From Phaeodactylum tricornutum CCAP 1055/1 (Eukaryota > Bacillariophyta > Bacillariophyceae > Surirellales > Neidiaceae), in contig NC_011672.1 of the NCBI RefSeq assembly GCF_000150955.2, positions 682,001 to 746,000 on the forward strand: a stretch of DNA of 64,000 bases. The letters are read 5' to 3'. Position numbers and translations under genes: made by a program. Below are positions 47,401-57,741 of this stretch, piece by piece. The notes under the pieces were generated by a model that did not search any database, had not been told where the DNA came from, and saw only the letters and a list, made by a program, of their open reading frames with translations. Each line of letters opens with the position of its first letter. Within the stretch, counting starts at the first letter, position 1.

Positions 47401-48242
47401 AGCGTTCGCCGGCATACGGACCTCTCCCTGAGTCTTCGTCTCACTCGCCAGGATCAAAACTGTGCTCTCCCGATCCAAGAGGGAATCCACTCAAGTTTCA
47501 TCTTTTGACAAATGAAGAGCAAGGAGGGTATAATGTTTCTCTCAGTCACATCCGCATCACACATCTGAAAAGCGTGCTGGAGGACAACTGTTTGCACGGA
47601 CTGGACTGTGAAAATGTATGCAACGCCATTCTGAATAAAGCGACGAAGAAGAATAAAGCGATATCAAAAAAGGGTTTCGATGCAGCAGTTGCAAGTGTCA
47701 TGGGAAGTCAGAGAGGAAGGCCTGAGACGCAACAAGTGTTGTCTAACCTTCTTTCGGGAATTTTCGATGCGTTTGATCGATTAGGATCAGGCACTCCGAG
47801 CGCAGTAGAAATTGCGTGTGGCTTTACTGTCCTTTGCCACGGCAAGAAAAGCGACAAACTCGAGTTTGCCTTTGAAGTCCTGGACACGAAGAAGAAGGGC
47901 AAACTGAGCCGCTCGGATATTTTGACTTACCTGCGCTCTTTCCTGACTGTTCTCATGAGTATTGCATTTTCGCCAGCCCTCAAGAAGGATATTCGAGACG
48001 ACAAGATATCCACCATGAAAGGATTTGGCTGTAATCAAACAACCGCTGCCGTCAAACACGCCGTGAACGCTGGCGCTGAGTGGGCCGTAACTGCAGCATT
48101 CGATGGAAAAAGAGAAGGCGACATGTCCGTTATGAGCTTCAATGAATTCGCGGACTGGTACACTACCGTCGGCTACAGTAGTATTCCATGGCTTGAGCTG
48201 TTGGATCTACAGAAGTGGGTTTTCACCAATGATGCTACCTAA
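44426..48242 (+). CDS. Four-module EF-hand-like repeat protein of unknown function
   Basis: Two exons, 44426-47272 and 47346-48242, with a 73-bp intron; 1247 residues, no signal peptide or membrane segment. The protein is a fourfold repeat of a module of about 235-245 residues, beginning near residues 25, 343, 651 and 997. Each module opens with a beta-like start (SFTLKVSAKD, VSFDFSGTGH, LFTFPLARSR, LKFHLLTNEE), has a helical middle with a CGGKKSVKLAFAF- or CHGKKSDKLEFAFEVLD-type segment leading into an EF-hand-like loop (DDTRHGYLTEQQLLRYL; DTKKKGKLSRSDILTYL), and closes with WY....G....PWLELLDLxKW. Most loops lack some of the calcium-ligand positions. Linkers are serine-rich and acidic. It is probably a cytosolic scaffold or calcium sensor. 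I do not know a named family with this module. Confidence 0.82.
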
Positions 48243-48297
48243 TCTATAGATAAATATCGAACGACTCATCCATTAACTCTAAGTGCAAGAAATTCTT

Positions 48298-50508
48298 TTA
48301 TGCTACAACCATCAAAACATCTCCATTTTCGACAACGTCGTCGAGTTTCACTCGCTTTCCATTTAGTAGAACTCTCAAGTTGGAGGCATCGATCTTGTCC
48401 ATCGCAGCCAAGGCATCGACGACTAATGACTTCGCCGGCAACGACAAGAGTTGCCCGTCGCTTTCATCAGAAATCCCCGATATAAAAACGTAGACATACT
48501 GCTCCAACAAAGTTTCCTTTGCATCAACAAGTGCATCTGCAAAAGATTGAGTGGATCCGAGCCGTGTGTGCGAAAAGGAAAAGCCTGGCCTGAAGGCAGG
48601 AGATAGTATCTCACAGCATTGTTTTGCAGGAGGTAGCATGCCAGCACATGCACCGACCGATGGAGATGAAGGTGCTAGTATGTTCCCAAGCTTATAGCCC
48701 CAGTGAGCCGCCACGCCGTATTCCGCTATCATGTGCATCTCGTCGGAACGAACTTGGACCTCGAATGGAAAGTCCACCCCGTTGCAATTCACGGACGAAG
48801 TATGATGTAGGCTGCGATATCCATTTGGCTTCGGATAAAGAATATAATCCTTGACGCGATCAGCCTCCACTTCAGGCCACTTCATTCGAATTTGGTGCTG
48901 CACGTAATAGCAGAAGAAACGTTCCCGTGCTCTAATTTCCTCCAAAGGCTCATTTTCCGTCCATTTTCTTGCTTGGATAATCACGCGAAGAGCTATGCCG
49001 TCTTGGACTTGGGCAATGGAGAGCGTACTATCATTTGTTATAGCCCTTCGATCGACAATTGAAAGACCACCCGTTCTTTTCTTCAGAAGTTTTTTCCAAA
49101 ACGAATATGGCTGTTTGACACGTGAAGACACCTCCAATCCCTCCAGTTGCATCATTAAGGATTCGTCCTGCTGCAATGCAACACTAATTTTTGTGCGCAA
49201 TATGTTCGATACTGCTTCCATCGCTGCGCCGCTTTCAAGGTACAAAGAAGAAACGGCGTTGTACTGTCGTCTGTACAATATCCGAAAAGCTTCCTCGTCA
49301 AGACGAGATTTCAAACGGTACATTCCCAGTCGTCCAGCAAGAGGGGAATATACTCGCATAGCTTCCTTAGCTAGCTTGACAACTTCAGGAGTTCGCCCAT
49401 CATAAGTGCCTGCATCAAGCCGGATCCCTTCAAGTCGATATAGGCAAGCAAACACACGAATCGCAAGGGATCGCCAATCATCCATTACCGAAAGAAGCCA
49501 GTCTCGGAAAAGATCAGACTCGGCTTGAGATATTATGTGTCCATTTCCTATGACTGATTGCACAAGTGCTTCTGCACGTTTAATCCGCGCTGCCCCTTCC
49601 GTGATTAAAAAGACTTCATCACCTGCACCAAAAGATCCTGTTGAACTTCTCAAACGGCGAGGCATTGGCTTGGGTGATATGATATCGCGTGTCAATGTGT
49701 CTTCTCCTCGAATTGCGGGTAGTACCGTACCTTCGCTGTCGATGGATGCTCTGTTGTGAGGCATTTCTTTGTTGCGTAGATTGGCGTTCCCGAGGAGATA
49801 TGCAGTCGAGCCCTGGTTGTGAGCCTCCATGCACTCAGCGTAGTGGTAGACGCTGGCGAGAACCACTGAAGTGCTCAGCATTCTATCCATGTGGGCTTCT
49901 TCCCCACACGTATCGAATAGCAAGCGTAAAAATTGTACGATGCCGACCGTCACAGAAGTGTTGTTCTCGGAGACATTGTATATTGTGCTTACAATTTGAC
50001 GGACATCATCAAAGGAAACCCCATGATCGAGTAGACTATACTGCAACCAACCAACCTCAACCTCAATTTCCTCCGCTGTAAAGTGATCATATGGGAGACA
50101 ACAAGGAGGAAGACCGATACGATTTTGTGGGGAGAAATCCTCAGAATTCACATGCTCTCCTGTCCGACTGCTTGGAGAGTCTGGAAAATCGAGCAAGATT
50201 TCTTTCTTCTTCCTAGGTGACACAGCATCGTTTCGGACCGGGGACTGGATTGCTCTCAACTCCGTCGGCTTGCTTTGGGTAGTAAATTCATTACCGTAGA
50301 GGCTCCACTGAGTAAGTCCAAATACCGGCAACGAGCTCCATTCAATAAGGAAAAGGCTCCACCACGAAAAAGCCGAAGCGGAGGGTTTTCCCACTTGTAT
50401 TCTTTCTGCCCGCGGGCGCTTCTTTGCTTTCATCGTATTACCATTACGTTTGTGCAACAAAGAAATTCCGACCGTCAAGGTAGTGTAGTCAAGAAGGCCA
50501 CTCTTCAT
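48298..50508 (-). CDS. RelA/SpoT homologue (RSH), likely (p)ppGpp synthetase
   Basis: Single exon, 736 residues; an in-frame ATG at 50433 is an alternative start and would put a hydrophobic segment with an ASAF motif (ASAFSWWSLFLIEW) near the N-terminus, fitting plastid targeting. Order: a degenerate HD domain at about 165-375, the synthetase domain at about 440-600 and a TGS domain at the very end. The HD hallmark that normally reads LIKLADRLHNM is here LAIRVFACLYRLEGI, so hydrolase activity is unlikely. Synthetase marks are good: VQDGIALRVII, KDYILYPKPNGYRSLHH, FEVQVRSDEMHMIAEYGVAA. The TGS domain reads VYVFISG to VVENGDVLMVVA. This resembles the synthetase-only RSH types of plants and algae. 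Confidence 0.86.
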   Translation of the reverse strand: MKSGLLDYTTLTVGISLLHKRNGNTMKAKKRPRAERIQVGKPSASAFSWWSLFLIEWSSLPVFGLTQWSLYGNEFTTQSKPTELRAIQSPVRNDAVSPRKKKEILLDFPDSPSSRTGEHVNSEDFSPQNRIGLPPCCLPYDHFTAEEIEVEVGWLQYSLLDHGVSFDDVRQIVSTIYNVSENNTSVTVGIVQFLRLLFDTCGEEAHMDRMLSTSVVLASVYHYAECMEAHNQGSTAYLLGNANLRNKEMPHNRASIDSEGTVLPAIRGEDTLTRDIISPKPMPRRLRSSTGSFGAGDEVFLITEGAARIKRAEALVQSVIGNGHIISQAESDLFRDWLLSVMDDWRSLAIRVFACLYRLEGIRLDAGTYDGRTPEVVKLAKEAMRVYSPLAGRLGMYRLKSRLDEEAFRILYRRQYNAVSSLYLESGAAMEAVSNILRTKISVALQQDESLMMQLEGLEVSSRVKQPYSFWKKLLKKRTGGLSIVDRRAITNDSTLSIAQVQDGIALRVIIQARKWTENEPLEEIRARERFFCYYVQHQIRMKWPEVEADRVKDYILYPKPNGYRSLHHTSSVNCNGVDFPFEVQVRSDEMHMIAEYGVAAHWGYKLGNILAPSSPSVGACAGMLPPAKQCCEILSPAFRPGFSFSHTRLGSTQSFADALVDAKETLLEQYVYVFISGISDESDGQLLSLPAKSLVVDALAAMDKIDASNLRVLLNGKRVKLDDVVENGDVLMVVA

Positions 50509-50791
50509 TGGAGTGACTGTGAATCCGCTCGCGGTTGAAGACAGTCCATCTCGCCACGTATTCCGTTCGTGACTCCATTTTCATCGGGGATTGATAATGA
50601 ATCCCTTTTCCAATAGCACAGGTCTCCATTTCTGATGAAAATGACGCTTGACCGAAATACCTCTTACCGCTCTACTTCAAGTTTCTGCCCGCATGCTCTT
50701 GCGAGACGAGCTTTGGATTTCGACACATCTTGGATCACTGTTGCCCTCGCGAACCGGCCCGCCACTCGTTACTGAAGTATACTGGATCACC
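50509..50791. promoter_or_regulatory. Divergent spacer, RSH and RPL9
   Basis: Only 283 bp between divergent starts. Holds TGACTGTGA at 50514-50522, the reverse of the recurring word. Confidence 0.45.
50514..50522 (-). other. Recurring 9-mer TCACAGTCA, copy 7 (reverse strand)
   Basis: Exact reverse-complement copy, 6 bp upstream of the longer RSH start (81 bp upstream of the shorter one). Confidence 0.35.
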
Positions 50792-51503
50792 ATGAAGACA
50801 GTTCTTGCATCCCGTAATATCGTAATTCCCGACGGAGGTAAGCTTATTGGCTGTCGTTATGAAAGGACTTTCCGATGGCGAGAATCGATGGCAAATTGTC
50901 TAACGCTTCTATGTTGTACTATGTGCGGTAGTGACGGTGGAAATTAATGCCCGAAAGATTAAGGTGACTGGACCCCGTGGTGTACTGGAACGTGATTTCA
51001 AGCACATTTCTATGGATCTCCGTAAGGTCGACGGAGAATCTTTGGGATACACAGTGGAAGAGGATGGCGAAGAAGCTACCAACGCCAGTTACATCAAGGT
51101 TGACTTGTGGTTTGCCACCCGAAAGCAGTTGGCTTGCGTCCGAACGGTGTGCAGTCACATCGACAACTTGTTTGTTGGTGTCACTCGTGGATTTCTTTAC
51201 AAGATGCGATTTGTGTATAGCCATTTCCCCATCAACGTTACGCTTACTGGCGAGACGGTTGAAATCCGCAACTTTTTGGGAGAAAAGCGAGTTCGTAAAG
51301 TCAAACTGTTGGAGGGTGTTTCATACGAGCGTACTGCCAGTGTAAAGGATCAAATTGAATTGAGCGGAAACGATATTGCTGCCGTTTCTCTCACAGCAGC
51401 GAAGATCCAACAAGCTACCAACATCCGTCATAAGGATTTGCGTAAATTCTTGGACGGAATCTACGTATCGGAAAAGGGGCCCACCCCCGTTGCGGAAGAC
51501 TAA
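50792..51503 (+). CDS. RPL9: 60S ribosomal protein L9 (uL6)
   Basis: Cytosolic large-subunit protein of the uL6 family. Two exons, 50792-50837 (46 bp) and 50932-51503, with a 94-bp intron very near the start, as is common in ribosomal protein genes; 205 residues. Conserved segments in order: MKTVLASRNIVIPDGG, VTGPRGVLERDFKHI, LWFATRKQLACVRTVCSHID, GVTRGFLYKMRFVYSHFPIN, EIRNFLGEKRVRKV and the end HKDLRKFLDGIYVSEKG. The exon 1 sequence is needed for the conserved N-terminus and fixes the start. Nothing unusual in length or motifs. Confidence 0.97.
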
Positions 51504-52027
51504 ACATAAAGCTGTATTTATCTTTCGATCCTGAGTATTGCTTGACAGGCTTCATAAAATTCAGATCCTTGCTAGCTATGTGTGTATGGAAGGAATCACA
51601 ACGCTCTATTATACCATGGACTTGAACCACGCAGCGCTGTTCCTCGTCGCAATTACGGTGAATGGGTTTGTTCATTCATAGCTTGATAGACGACAAGAGG
51701 CGTCTTGTGCATAAGCCTGGTTTTAGGAAGTGGGTGAGTCTACCAATTGTCAAGGATGTTCATGGGCTGCAGAAAGAATAGATGAAGAACCATGGCTTCC
51801 CTTAAACTTTTTTTAAACGTTAGTGCATTCTTAACCCGGACAATGTTACGCATCTCCAGACACTATGACCATGCTACCAATGGCCCTAGGAAAACAAGCC
51901 CTTATTGGAACTTGTCCCTATCCTTCTCGCATTGGAGTGAGATACAGCGAACAACAAACATATCAGACGGGACTTGGACAAAGCAAATCAACCTATTTGA
52001 GACTTATTGTGGGTATTACGATGACCT
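51504..52027. other. Convergent spacer, no gene seen
   Basis: About 520 bp between two gene ends. Plus-strand frames at 51792-52080 have no recognisable content. I see no repeat. Confidence 0.35.
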
Positions 52028-53169
52028 TTACGCATGAGGGTTGTGGAAGTGGAACTTGCTGGCACCAAGGGCATTCATGACAGTATCAAAAATACCGAAC
52101 TGTCCGGCGGTCAGTGTACCAATCATGACGCAACGAGGGGCCAAACCGACCGTGCACAACTTAACGAAACCAATCTCCTTGGCAATGTTAGCCAAACGCG
52201 AGGCCATCGATCCGGAACCACCAGCACCTTTCTTGTTGACCTTGGAGAGAAGAGTATCAGCGGGATGCGAGATGATAGCGGACGCAACTCCAGCAACAAC
52301 ACCAGAAGCGAGAGAAATTCCAATGTTGGTCGACTTGGGGACATCAGCGGGAGTCTTGCCCATGGAAGCGTAGATAGCGTCAGCGGCGTTTCCTTGGACA
52401 ACAAACTTGGCGCAGGTATAAGGAACCTGCTTGGCAAGAATAGGAACAAGACCGGCATAGAATCCACCAATACCTTCCTGCGCAGCCATCTTTTTAAATC
52501 CGTCAATAAGTCCATCGCAGAACTCGGGGTCTGAGACAGATCGGATACGGACAGCTTCCAAAGGACATAGGAAGATATCGGCAATGCATTCCGCAGCAGC
52601 AGCAGCACCAATGTAGATAATAGTCTTGTTTTCCCAGGCCTTCTCCTCTCCGAGAGACTGGGCAGCATTGATCTTGAAATATTCAACACCTCCGAATTTA
52701 AACCATCCTTGAATAAAATAACCAGCGGCAGTCGCGCCAAGACCGGTAGTCAGAGCCATTGCTCCCTCTTCCGCAATGATCTGTTTAAAGCCTCCGATCA
52801 GACCGCGGTTGTACTGTAAAGTTGAAGGATGACATGTATTAGATTCGCTCATGATTCCGTCAATAAAATTATTCAAAAGCGTTCGGAATCCGTTTTTGCG
52901 TCTTTGCTCGTGAGAACTCGCTGGTGTCATATTGAACTCGCCCGTGCTTTACCATCCCTGTTAATGTTTCGATTGCAACGTGGCAACATCGAGCGTACCT
53001 TGGCAGAGTCCAACTGCACACGAGTCTTGACGACGTCCACGGGCGTAAGGGCGCCGTGCGTAATTGAGCAACAGATACCTCCCGCTGCGGCTCCCTTCAA
53101 GTAGTACATTAGGTCATAATTGGACTCGGCCGGAGAAGGCGCCAAGAGGATGGATCCAGGAGTCTTCAT
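52028..53169 (-). CDS. Mitochondrial phosphate carrier (SLC25A3 type)
   Basis: Inner-membrane carrier importing phosphate with a proton for ATP synthesis. Two exons, 53169-52999 and 52813-52028, with a 185-bp intron; 318 residues. The three mitochondrial-carrier repeats each carry the PX[DE]XX[KR] signature: PVDVVKTRVQ, PLEAVRIRSV and PADTLLSKVN. Phosphate-carrier features include YYLKGAAAGGICCSITHGAL at the first helix, GLGATAAGYFIQGWFKFGGVEYFK and GFYAGLVPILAKQVPYTCAKF. The first exon ends after QLDSAK and the second begins YNRGLIGGF, a normal join. The short N-terminus has no long presequence. A head-to-head VIT1-like gene follows. Confidence 0.94.
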
Positions 53170-53679
53170 GGTGTACTTGAATCGAATCGGAGAACGAGAA
53201 ATACAGGATTCAGGTGGTGTATGACCGGAGAGTGTGGGTCAAAAAGATGGATGTAACGTTACCACCATGAGTTCTGCTAACGTCGATACTTCTACAAGGA
53301 GAACAAACGCAACGTTGGCGACTGACGGCCACCACCACTCCTGTAGCAATCCTCTGGCTGACGTCACCAATTCGAATCCTACAGTCTAATGAGTCACAAG
53401 CAAAGGACGGATTGGTTCGGATGAGCACACCCATAGTCAGGCGTGTGTCCTTTTCGACCAAGTGTTGTTAGGGTTTTGTAGGCCAGGTTTTGTACCAGAA
53501 ACAAACCCCGGGGAAACGTAATATTTGACTGACCAGCGCGGCAGGCCAGCGAAACAAAAGGAGGAAGACATTTGGATCGAAAACCTGTTTTTGGAGATTC
53601 ATTCCCACCCTCATTCGGAATAGAAGCACACAGTTTGATCGCCCTTCTCCCTTGTTCTTCATACTGTCACGTAAGATCC
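53170..53679. promoter_or_regulatory. Divergent spacer, phosphate carrier and VIT1-like gene
   Basis: About 510 bp with no gene; an open frame runs in from 53572 but has no ATG before 53680. It contains TGACGTCA (about 53354-53361), a CRE-like palindrome that has been linked to CO2 and light response in diatom promoters; whether it works here is untested. Confidence 0.4.
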
Positions 53680-54522
53680 ATGCCGAGCGAAGACACTCCC
53701 TTGGTAGCAGGCTCCGCTGCCCGCGACGCGTTTCAAAGTGCCGACGCGAAAAAATCCCGGCAGTACCACGATGCGAAGAGCGCCAGCGAAGACGGCCATC
53801 AAACCGAAGGAGGAATGCTCAAACCCATCATTTTTGGAGGTCTGGATGGGATCCTCACGTCGTTTGCAATTGTTGCAGGGGCCGCTGGAGGAGAACTATC
53901 CCCCCAGGTCGTCCTCATTCTCGGCGTCTCCAACATTTTCGCGGACGCTCTTTCGATGGGTGTCGGAGAGTTCCTTTCATCTAAAGCCAACAATGAGTGG
54001 ATCTTATCGGAACGAGCTCGTGAAGAATGGGAGTTGGAAAATTATCCTGAGGGCGAAATAAAAGAAATGGTTGAAATATTTGAAGACAAGGGGATGTCCC
54101 ACGAAGATGCAGTTTCCTGCATCAATACAATGGCAAAATACAAAGACTTCTTTGTCGATATAATGATGCAGCAGGAGCTGGAGCTTCAAGTTCCGGACAA
54201 AGATCACATTAGAGAGAGCATGAAAGAAGGAGTTGTCATGTTTTGTTCCTTCGCTTTCTTCGGAGCCTTGCCTCTCCTCGGTTATGTTCTTTTCCCACTC
54301 GAATTCCACGACATGTCGGAAGGTGAACTTTTTGTCTCCGCATGTATAGTCACAGGAATGGTGCTCTTCTTCATGGGTTCGGTCAAGAGCTTTTTTAGTA
54401 ATCAGCAGTGGTTTATTGCTGGGATGGAAACCCTGCTACTAGGAGGAGCATGTGCAACAGTTGCCTTTACAATTGGTCAGCTTGTCAAGAGCGTTTATGG
54501 TGACGACGCTGATCTGGTGTAG
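53680..54522 (+). CDS. VIT1/CCC1-type vacuolar iron transporter
   Basis: Proton-coupled Fe/Mn transporter that loads metal into the vacuole. Single exon, 280 residues from the ATG at 53680. After an acidic, serine-rich N-terminus come five helices: PIIFGGLDGILTSFAIVAG (helix 1 with the conserved GLDGILTSFAIVAGAAG metal-proton path), VVLILGVSNIFADALSMGVG (helix 2 with the conserved D and M), then a charged cytosolic metal-binding segment at about 105-190 with repeated E residues (REEWELENYPEGEIKEMVEI, MMQQELELQVPD), and three more helices ending FTIGQLVKSVYG. It agrees with plant VIT1 in length and glutamate pattern. Iron storage is ecologically relevant in diatoms. Manganese as substrate is also possible. 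Confidence 0.93.
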   Translation: MPSEDTPLVAGSAARDAFQSADAKKSRQYHDAKSASEDGHQTEGGMLKPIIFGGLDGILTSFAIVAGAAGGELSPQVVLILGVSNIFADALSMGVGEFLSSKANNEWILSERAREEWELENYPEGEIKEMVEIFEDKGMSHEDAVSCINTMAKYKDFFVDIMMQQELELQVPDKDHIRESMKEGVVMFCSFAFFGALPLLGYVLFPLEFHDMSEGELFVSACIVTGMVLFFMGSVKSFFSNQQWFIAGMETLLLGGACATVAFTIGQLVKSVYGDDADLV

Positions 54523-54671
54523 CGGCTAAAGTCAATCTACGACAAATCTACTACTAGAAAGACATGTTTTATACCCAAAAGATAGGTCTCAACTCTTCGC
54601 TTAACTATCGAGCTTCCTCTAAAAGTATTTGCCACTGAAAGAGCCGTTTTAGTCGACTCAAGTTATCCCTG

Positions 54672-56530
54672 TCAGTCGTCCCAGTCACTCGACTCTACAG
54701 ACGCATGGCATCCAATTTTGCTAATCTGCATGTTGCGGCCGGTAACTGGATTCCTTTGGCTCCAAGCAACAGAGCGGTGTCTCGCCATAAACCTCAACGG
54801 CACATGCTCAGTCCATTGTGGAGCACGGGGGTCCGTGTACAAAGCGTGTGCGTATCGCTCAAAGTTGGTCTCGTTCCACAACACTCCCGAAGGTCGAGGA
54901 ATACCGTGTTTGATCATCAGCCTGTGTTCAAGAGTTTGCACATCCAATGGATCAAGGATTCCCCGAAAGACTGCGATCTCCGCAATAGCACCTTCGCCTT
55001 CTCCACCGGACCCGTGCCCACAGCACAAGGATACGTTGAAACAGTGGTCGGACCCAATGGTGAGACCATCCAACACCTCTCTCCGTCTTATCTCTGTACC
55101 TATCTGAATAGACATGGGCTCAGGAACACCGTCAATCCGGATAGAGCTTTCGCAACCATCGGCAACGAAAGTATAGCAGTGCCAACGACCAGGTCCTGAT
55201 TTCCCGCGAACAATCTGGGCATCGTCTTCAAGTTCGGCAGTACATGCAAGTTTCTCCGTTGATCCTTGCATGACGCAATTGCATTTGGAAATAGATTCTC
55301 CGGAACTATGGTTTGATGAACTTCTTTCGTCGTTGTACGAATTTAACGAATATGACACTGGCGATCCTGTGTCCTCGATATATTGAGCTGCATAGAGAGA
55401 TGTAGCCATGCACACGGGGCTCATCTCAGTTTCTTCAATCGTAGAGTCTTCGGGGTGTAAATGACCGAGCTCAAAACGGTGATAAAGACCGGATACAAAG
55501 CACCCGTCTTCGGTAGCTATTCCAATGATAAAAATTGTGATCGGGCCTTCTACTGGGCCACAATCAAACGGAGGTGTCATCATGCACACCGCATGGCTCC
55601 CTTTGGCGTTGAGAAATTGAACGCAGCGCTGCTTTCGTCCAACTGTAAAAGGAGACGGTTGGATGACCCGAGGTAGAACTTCCCTGCGCAACTCACAGTT
55701 GCGCTGTTGTCGACAAAAGCGCGAAATCTGGGCTTCTTGTTGCTGGATAAGAATGAGCTCTCCGTTGGACTCATCTTCCTCGGTTTCGCTATTGCTTCTT
55801 CCTTCGGAAAGCACGCACATGCAATAACTTTCTGGACGTGCAACGACAGCTCCACGCACGGCAAAGGTTGGGCTATATGGTGAGGACAAGTTGATATGCG
55901 TATTCAAAAAGCCAACATCTTCAGCATCGTTCTCTTGCATCGCCAAGCGAAAAACATCCATGAGGAAGCCCTTGGTATATCCAAAAGACTGTAGAATTGG
56001 TACAGGGTGACGATAGCCTTGCCACTCAACAGCACAAATAGCGTATCTTTCCGGATCGGCAACATCGAGGGTGGACCTTGATTGTGCACAATCTGGCTTT
56101 CCACTTCGTCACGACGACTGGGAGCATCAATATCTCTTTTCAGCTGGGTTCTTGACTGGCTGCTTATGTTAGTAGGAAATGCATCGCCCAACTCAGCCAC
56201 GTAAACATCATCCTTAACATTCAAGGCTACGTCGACTTCTTGTACACCGCCTGGGTGAAACCATGCAACACAAAATGTTTCCCCCACCATGCTTTCGTAG
56301 TCAGGCTGGATAATCTCGGCCGTGTTTTGACTTTGTGTGCGACGAATACACGCTATCATGGATGGCAACAGAGGTAATGCGCGGTTGCGTAGTTTTGTGG
56401 AGCATTCCATTATATACAACTTAACCACCGAACGCCAATCGACGCAGACATTGGACAAGCGAGCAATTTCCACGTCGGAGGAAATTGCGTGTTCCAGTAT
56501 CCAGCGCAAGGCGACGTCAGGAAGCTTCAT
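54672..56530 (-). CDS. F-box-like and LamG-like protein, split over two reading frames
   Basis: The N-terminal frame (56530-about 56100) begins MKLPDVALRWILEHAISSDV with VCVDWRSVVKL, like an F-box. The C-terminal frame is open from 56108 to 54672 and reads well from about 56098: KPDCAQSRSTLDVADPERYA, ICAVEWQGYRHPVPILQSFG, then a concanavalin/LamG-like sandwich (ITIFIIGIATEDGCFVSGLY; GRWHCYTFVADGCESSIRID; GEGEGAIAEIAVFRGILDPL) ending in EHRLMIKHGIPRP. The switch between frames lies near a short A run at about 56098-56100. I find no convincing intron at that point, so it is a frameshift allele, a sequence error or a very short intron. The coding sense on both sides suggests one gene of roughly 620 residues. 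Function unknown; F-box would imply ubiquitin-ligase targeting. Confidence 0.6.
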
Positions 56531-56933
56531 GCAGTCTTACGACCTCAGCAAGTGGAAACCCTGTGGCGAATACAAGTAATGCATATTACAATCCTACTAC
56601 TTCCACGAAGTCATCCGTATCGGCTGTACATCTTTTTGTGGAAGACAAGGCCATGCTGTTTGGTTTGCCCATTGTGAAAGTCACGAACTTGTAACTTTCG
56701 AATCTGAAATCCATATTTTTGAACATTTGAGTGTTTGAAAAAAGTTGTTGCTCCGCGTCATCGGCAAAGGTCGGATTTAAATATTTCTGCGACTGCTCCG
56801 AAGAGCTATTGTGTATGACGTCGATTGAAAAAAAGATGTCGAGTAACAACTTCGATCTTACAATTTGTGATCTTGCATTAACAAAGTGATTGACTGTCAG
56901 TTACTAACCGCGACTGTTTAGACCTACCAAATC
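56531..56933. promoter_or_regulatory. Divergent spacer, F-box-like gene and plastid unknown
   Basis: About 400 bp with no supported gene. It contains TGACTGTCAG at about 56891-56900, related to the recurring word and 34 bp upstream of the next start. Confidence 0.4.
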
Positions 56934-57527
56934 ATGCTCCTCCGCCTTTCAGCTCCCTTGATCGCGTACCTTACCACATTGCTGCTTTCGGCGGAGGCAT
57001 TCACCATATCGAGGTACTCCAGCGAAGCCACCCGCCCCGCTTTGAACACTTTCCCGAGTATCCCTTCAATAGCGCTTTATGCTACAAACAGCGATAATCC
57101 GGAGAAGGATAAAGAGGCTGAGTCAACGAAGCCTTCTTCGCCGCCTCCACCGATGGCAAACCCTGTGCCACAGCGGACGCGCATGGATCCACTCGTGGCG
57201 AGTCTCACGCGCTCGGACAGTGCGCCCGACCAAGATGCACCGATTCTGAAAGTACCCCTCCTTGGTGAAGTCACTCTGGACAAGACTCTGTTCGTGCTTC
57301 TACCTGTGGTGGCGTTTGCTGTTTTAGGAGGGCTTGCAAGCATTTATGTGGCCGCCATTTCGGGTGATGCAGTTTCCCAGGCGTGGGACGCATATGAAAC
57401 GGCAATCAGCTCACCTGCTGGTAGCAAGCTGGTTGACCCGAATGTCTGTCGTGGATTGTGTAGCGACCAGGACCGTGACCTACAAGGACTGGCCAATTAT
57501 ATGAACAACATTGCCGGCAAAAAGTAG
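56934..57527 (+). CDS. Plastid-targeted single-helix membrane protein of unknown function
   Basis: Single exon, 197 residues. The start MLLRLSAPLIAYLTTLLLSA followed by EAFTISRYSS is a signal peptide with an A-F motif, then a serine- and proline-rich transit-like part up to about residue 80 (PSSPPPPMANPVPQ). The mature part has PILKVPLLGEVTLDKTLFVL, one membrane helix (VLLPVVAFAVLGGLASIYVA) and a soluble tail QAWDAYETAISSP with CRGLCSDQDRDLQGLANYMN. The tail has two cysteines three residues apart. I do not recognise the family. It is probably a thylakoid or envelope protein by targeting only. Confidence 0.75.
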   Translation: MLLRLSAPLIAYLTTLLLSAEAFTISRYSSEATRPALNTFPSIPSIALYATNSDNPEKDKEAESTKPSSPPPPMANPVPQRTRMDPLVASLTRSDSAPDQDAPILKVPLLGEVTLDKTLFVLLPVVAFAVLGGLASIYVAAISGDAVSQAWDAYETAISSPAGSKLVDPNVCRGLCSDQDRDLQGLANYMNNIAGKK

Positions 57528-57741
57528 AGTATGATAATCAATGCTAGGCTCTTTGGTCCTTTGTTTCTAATGTTCACAAGGTTAAACAAACAACAAGCTC
57601 CGTTCGTGATTTGAGCGAGATTCGAACGCATTGTGGCTACCTCAGCGACATCTAAGCGAACACAGCGAGTGTGTGAGAAAAGATTTATTGCGTTATCTAA
57701 CTGTTTTGTAAAAGAATGGGCGATCCAAAAATGTACCCAGT

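Noticed and set aside
57600-57670. A T-loop-like word (gattcgaacgc, reversed GTTCGAATC) after the plastid unknown gene
   Set aside because: The arms around it do not pair: two of five T-stem positions mismatch and no acceptor or anticodon stem fits. Not a tRNA.
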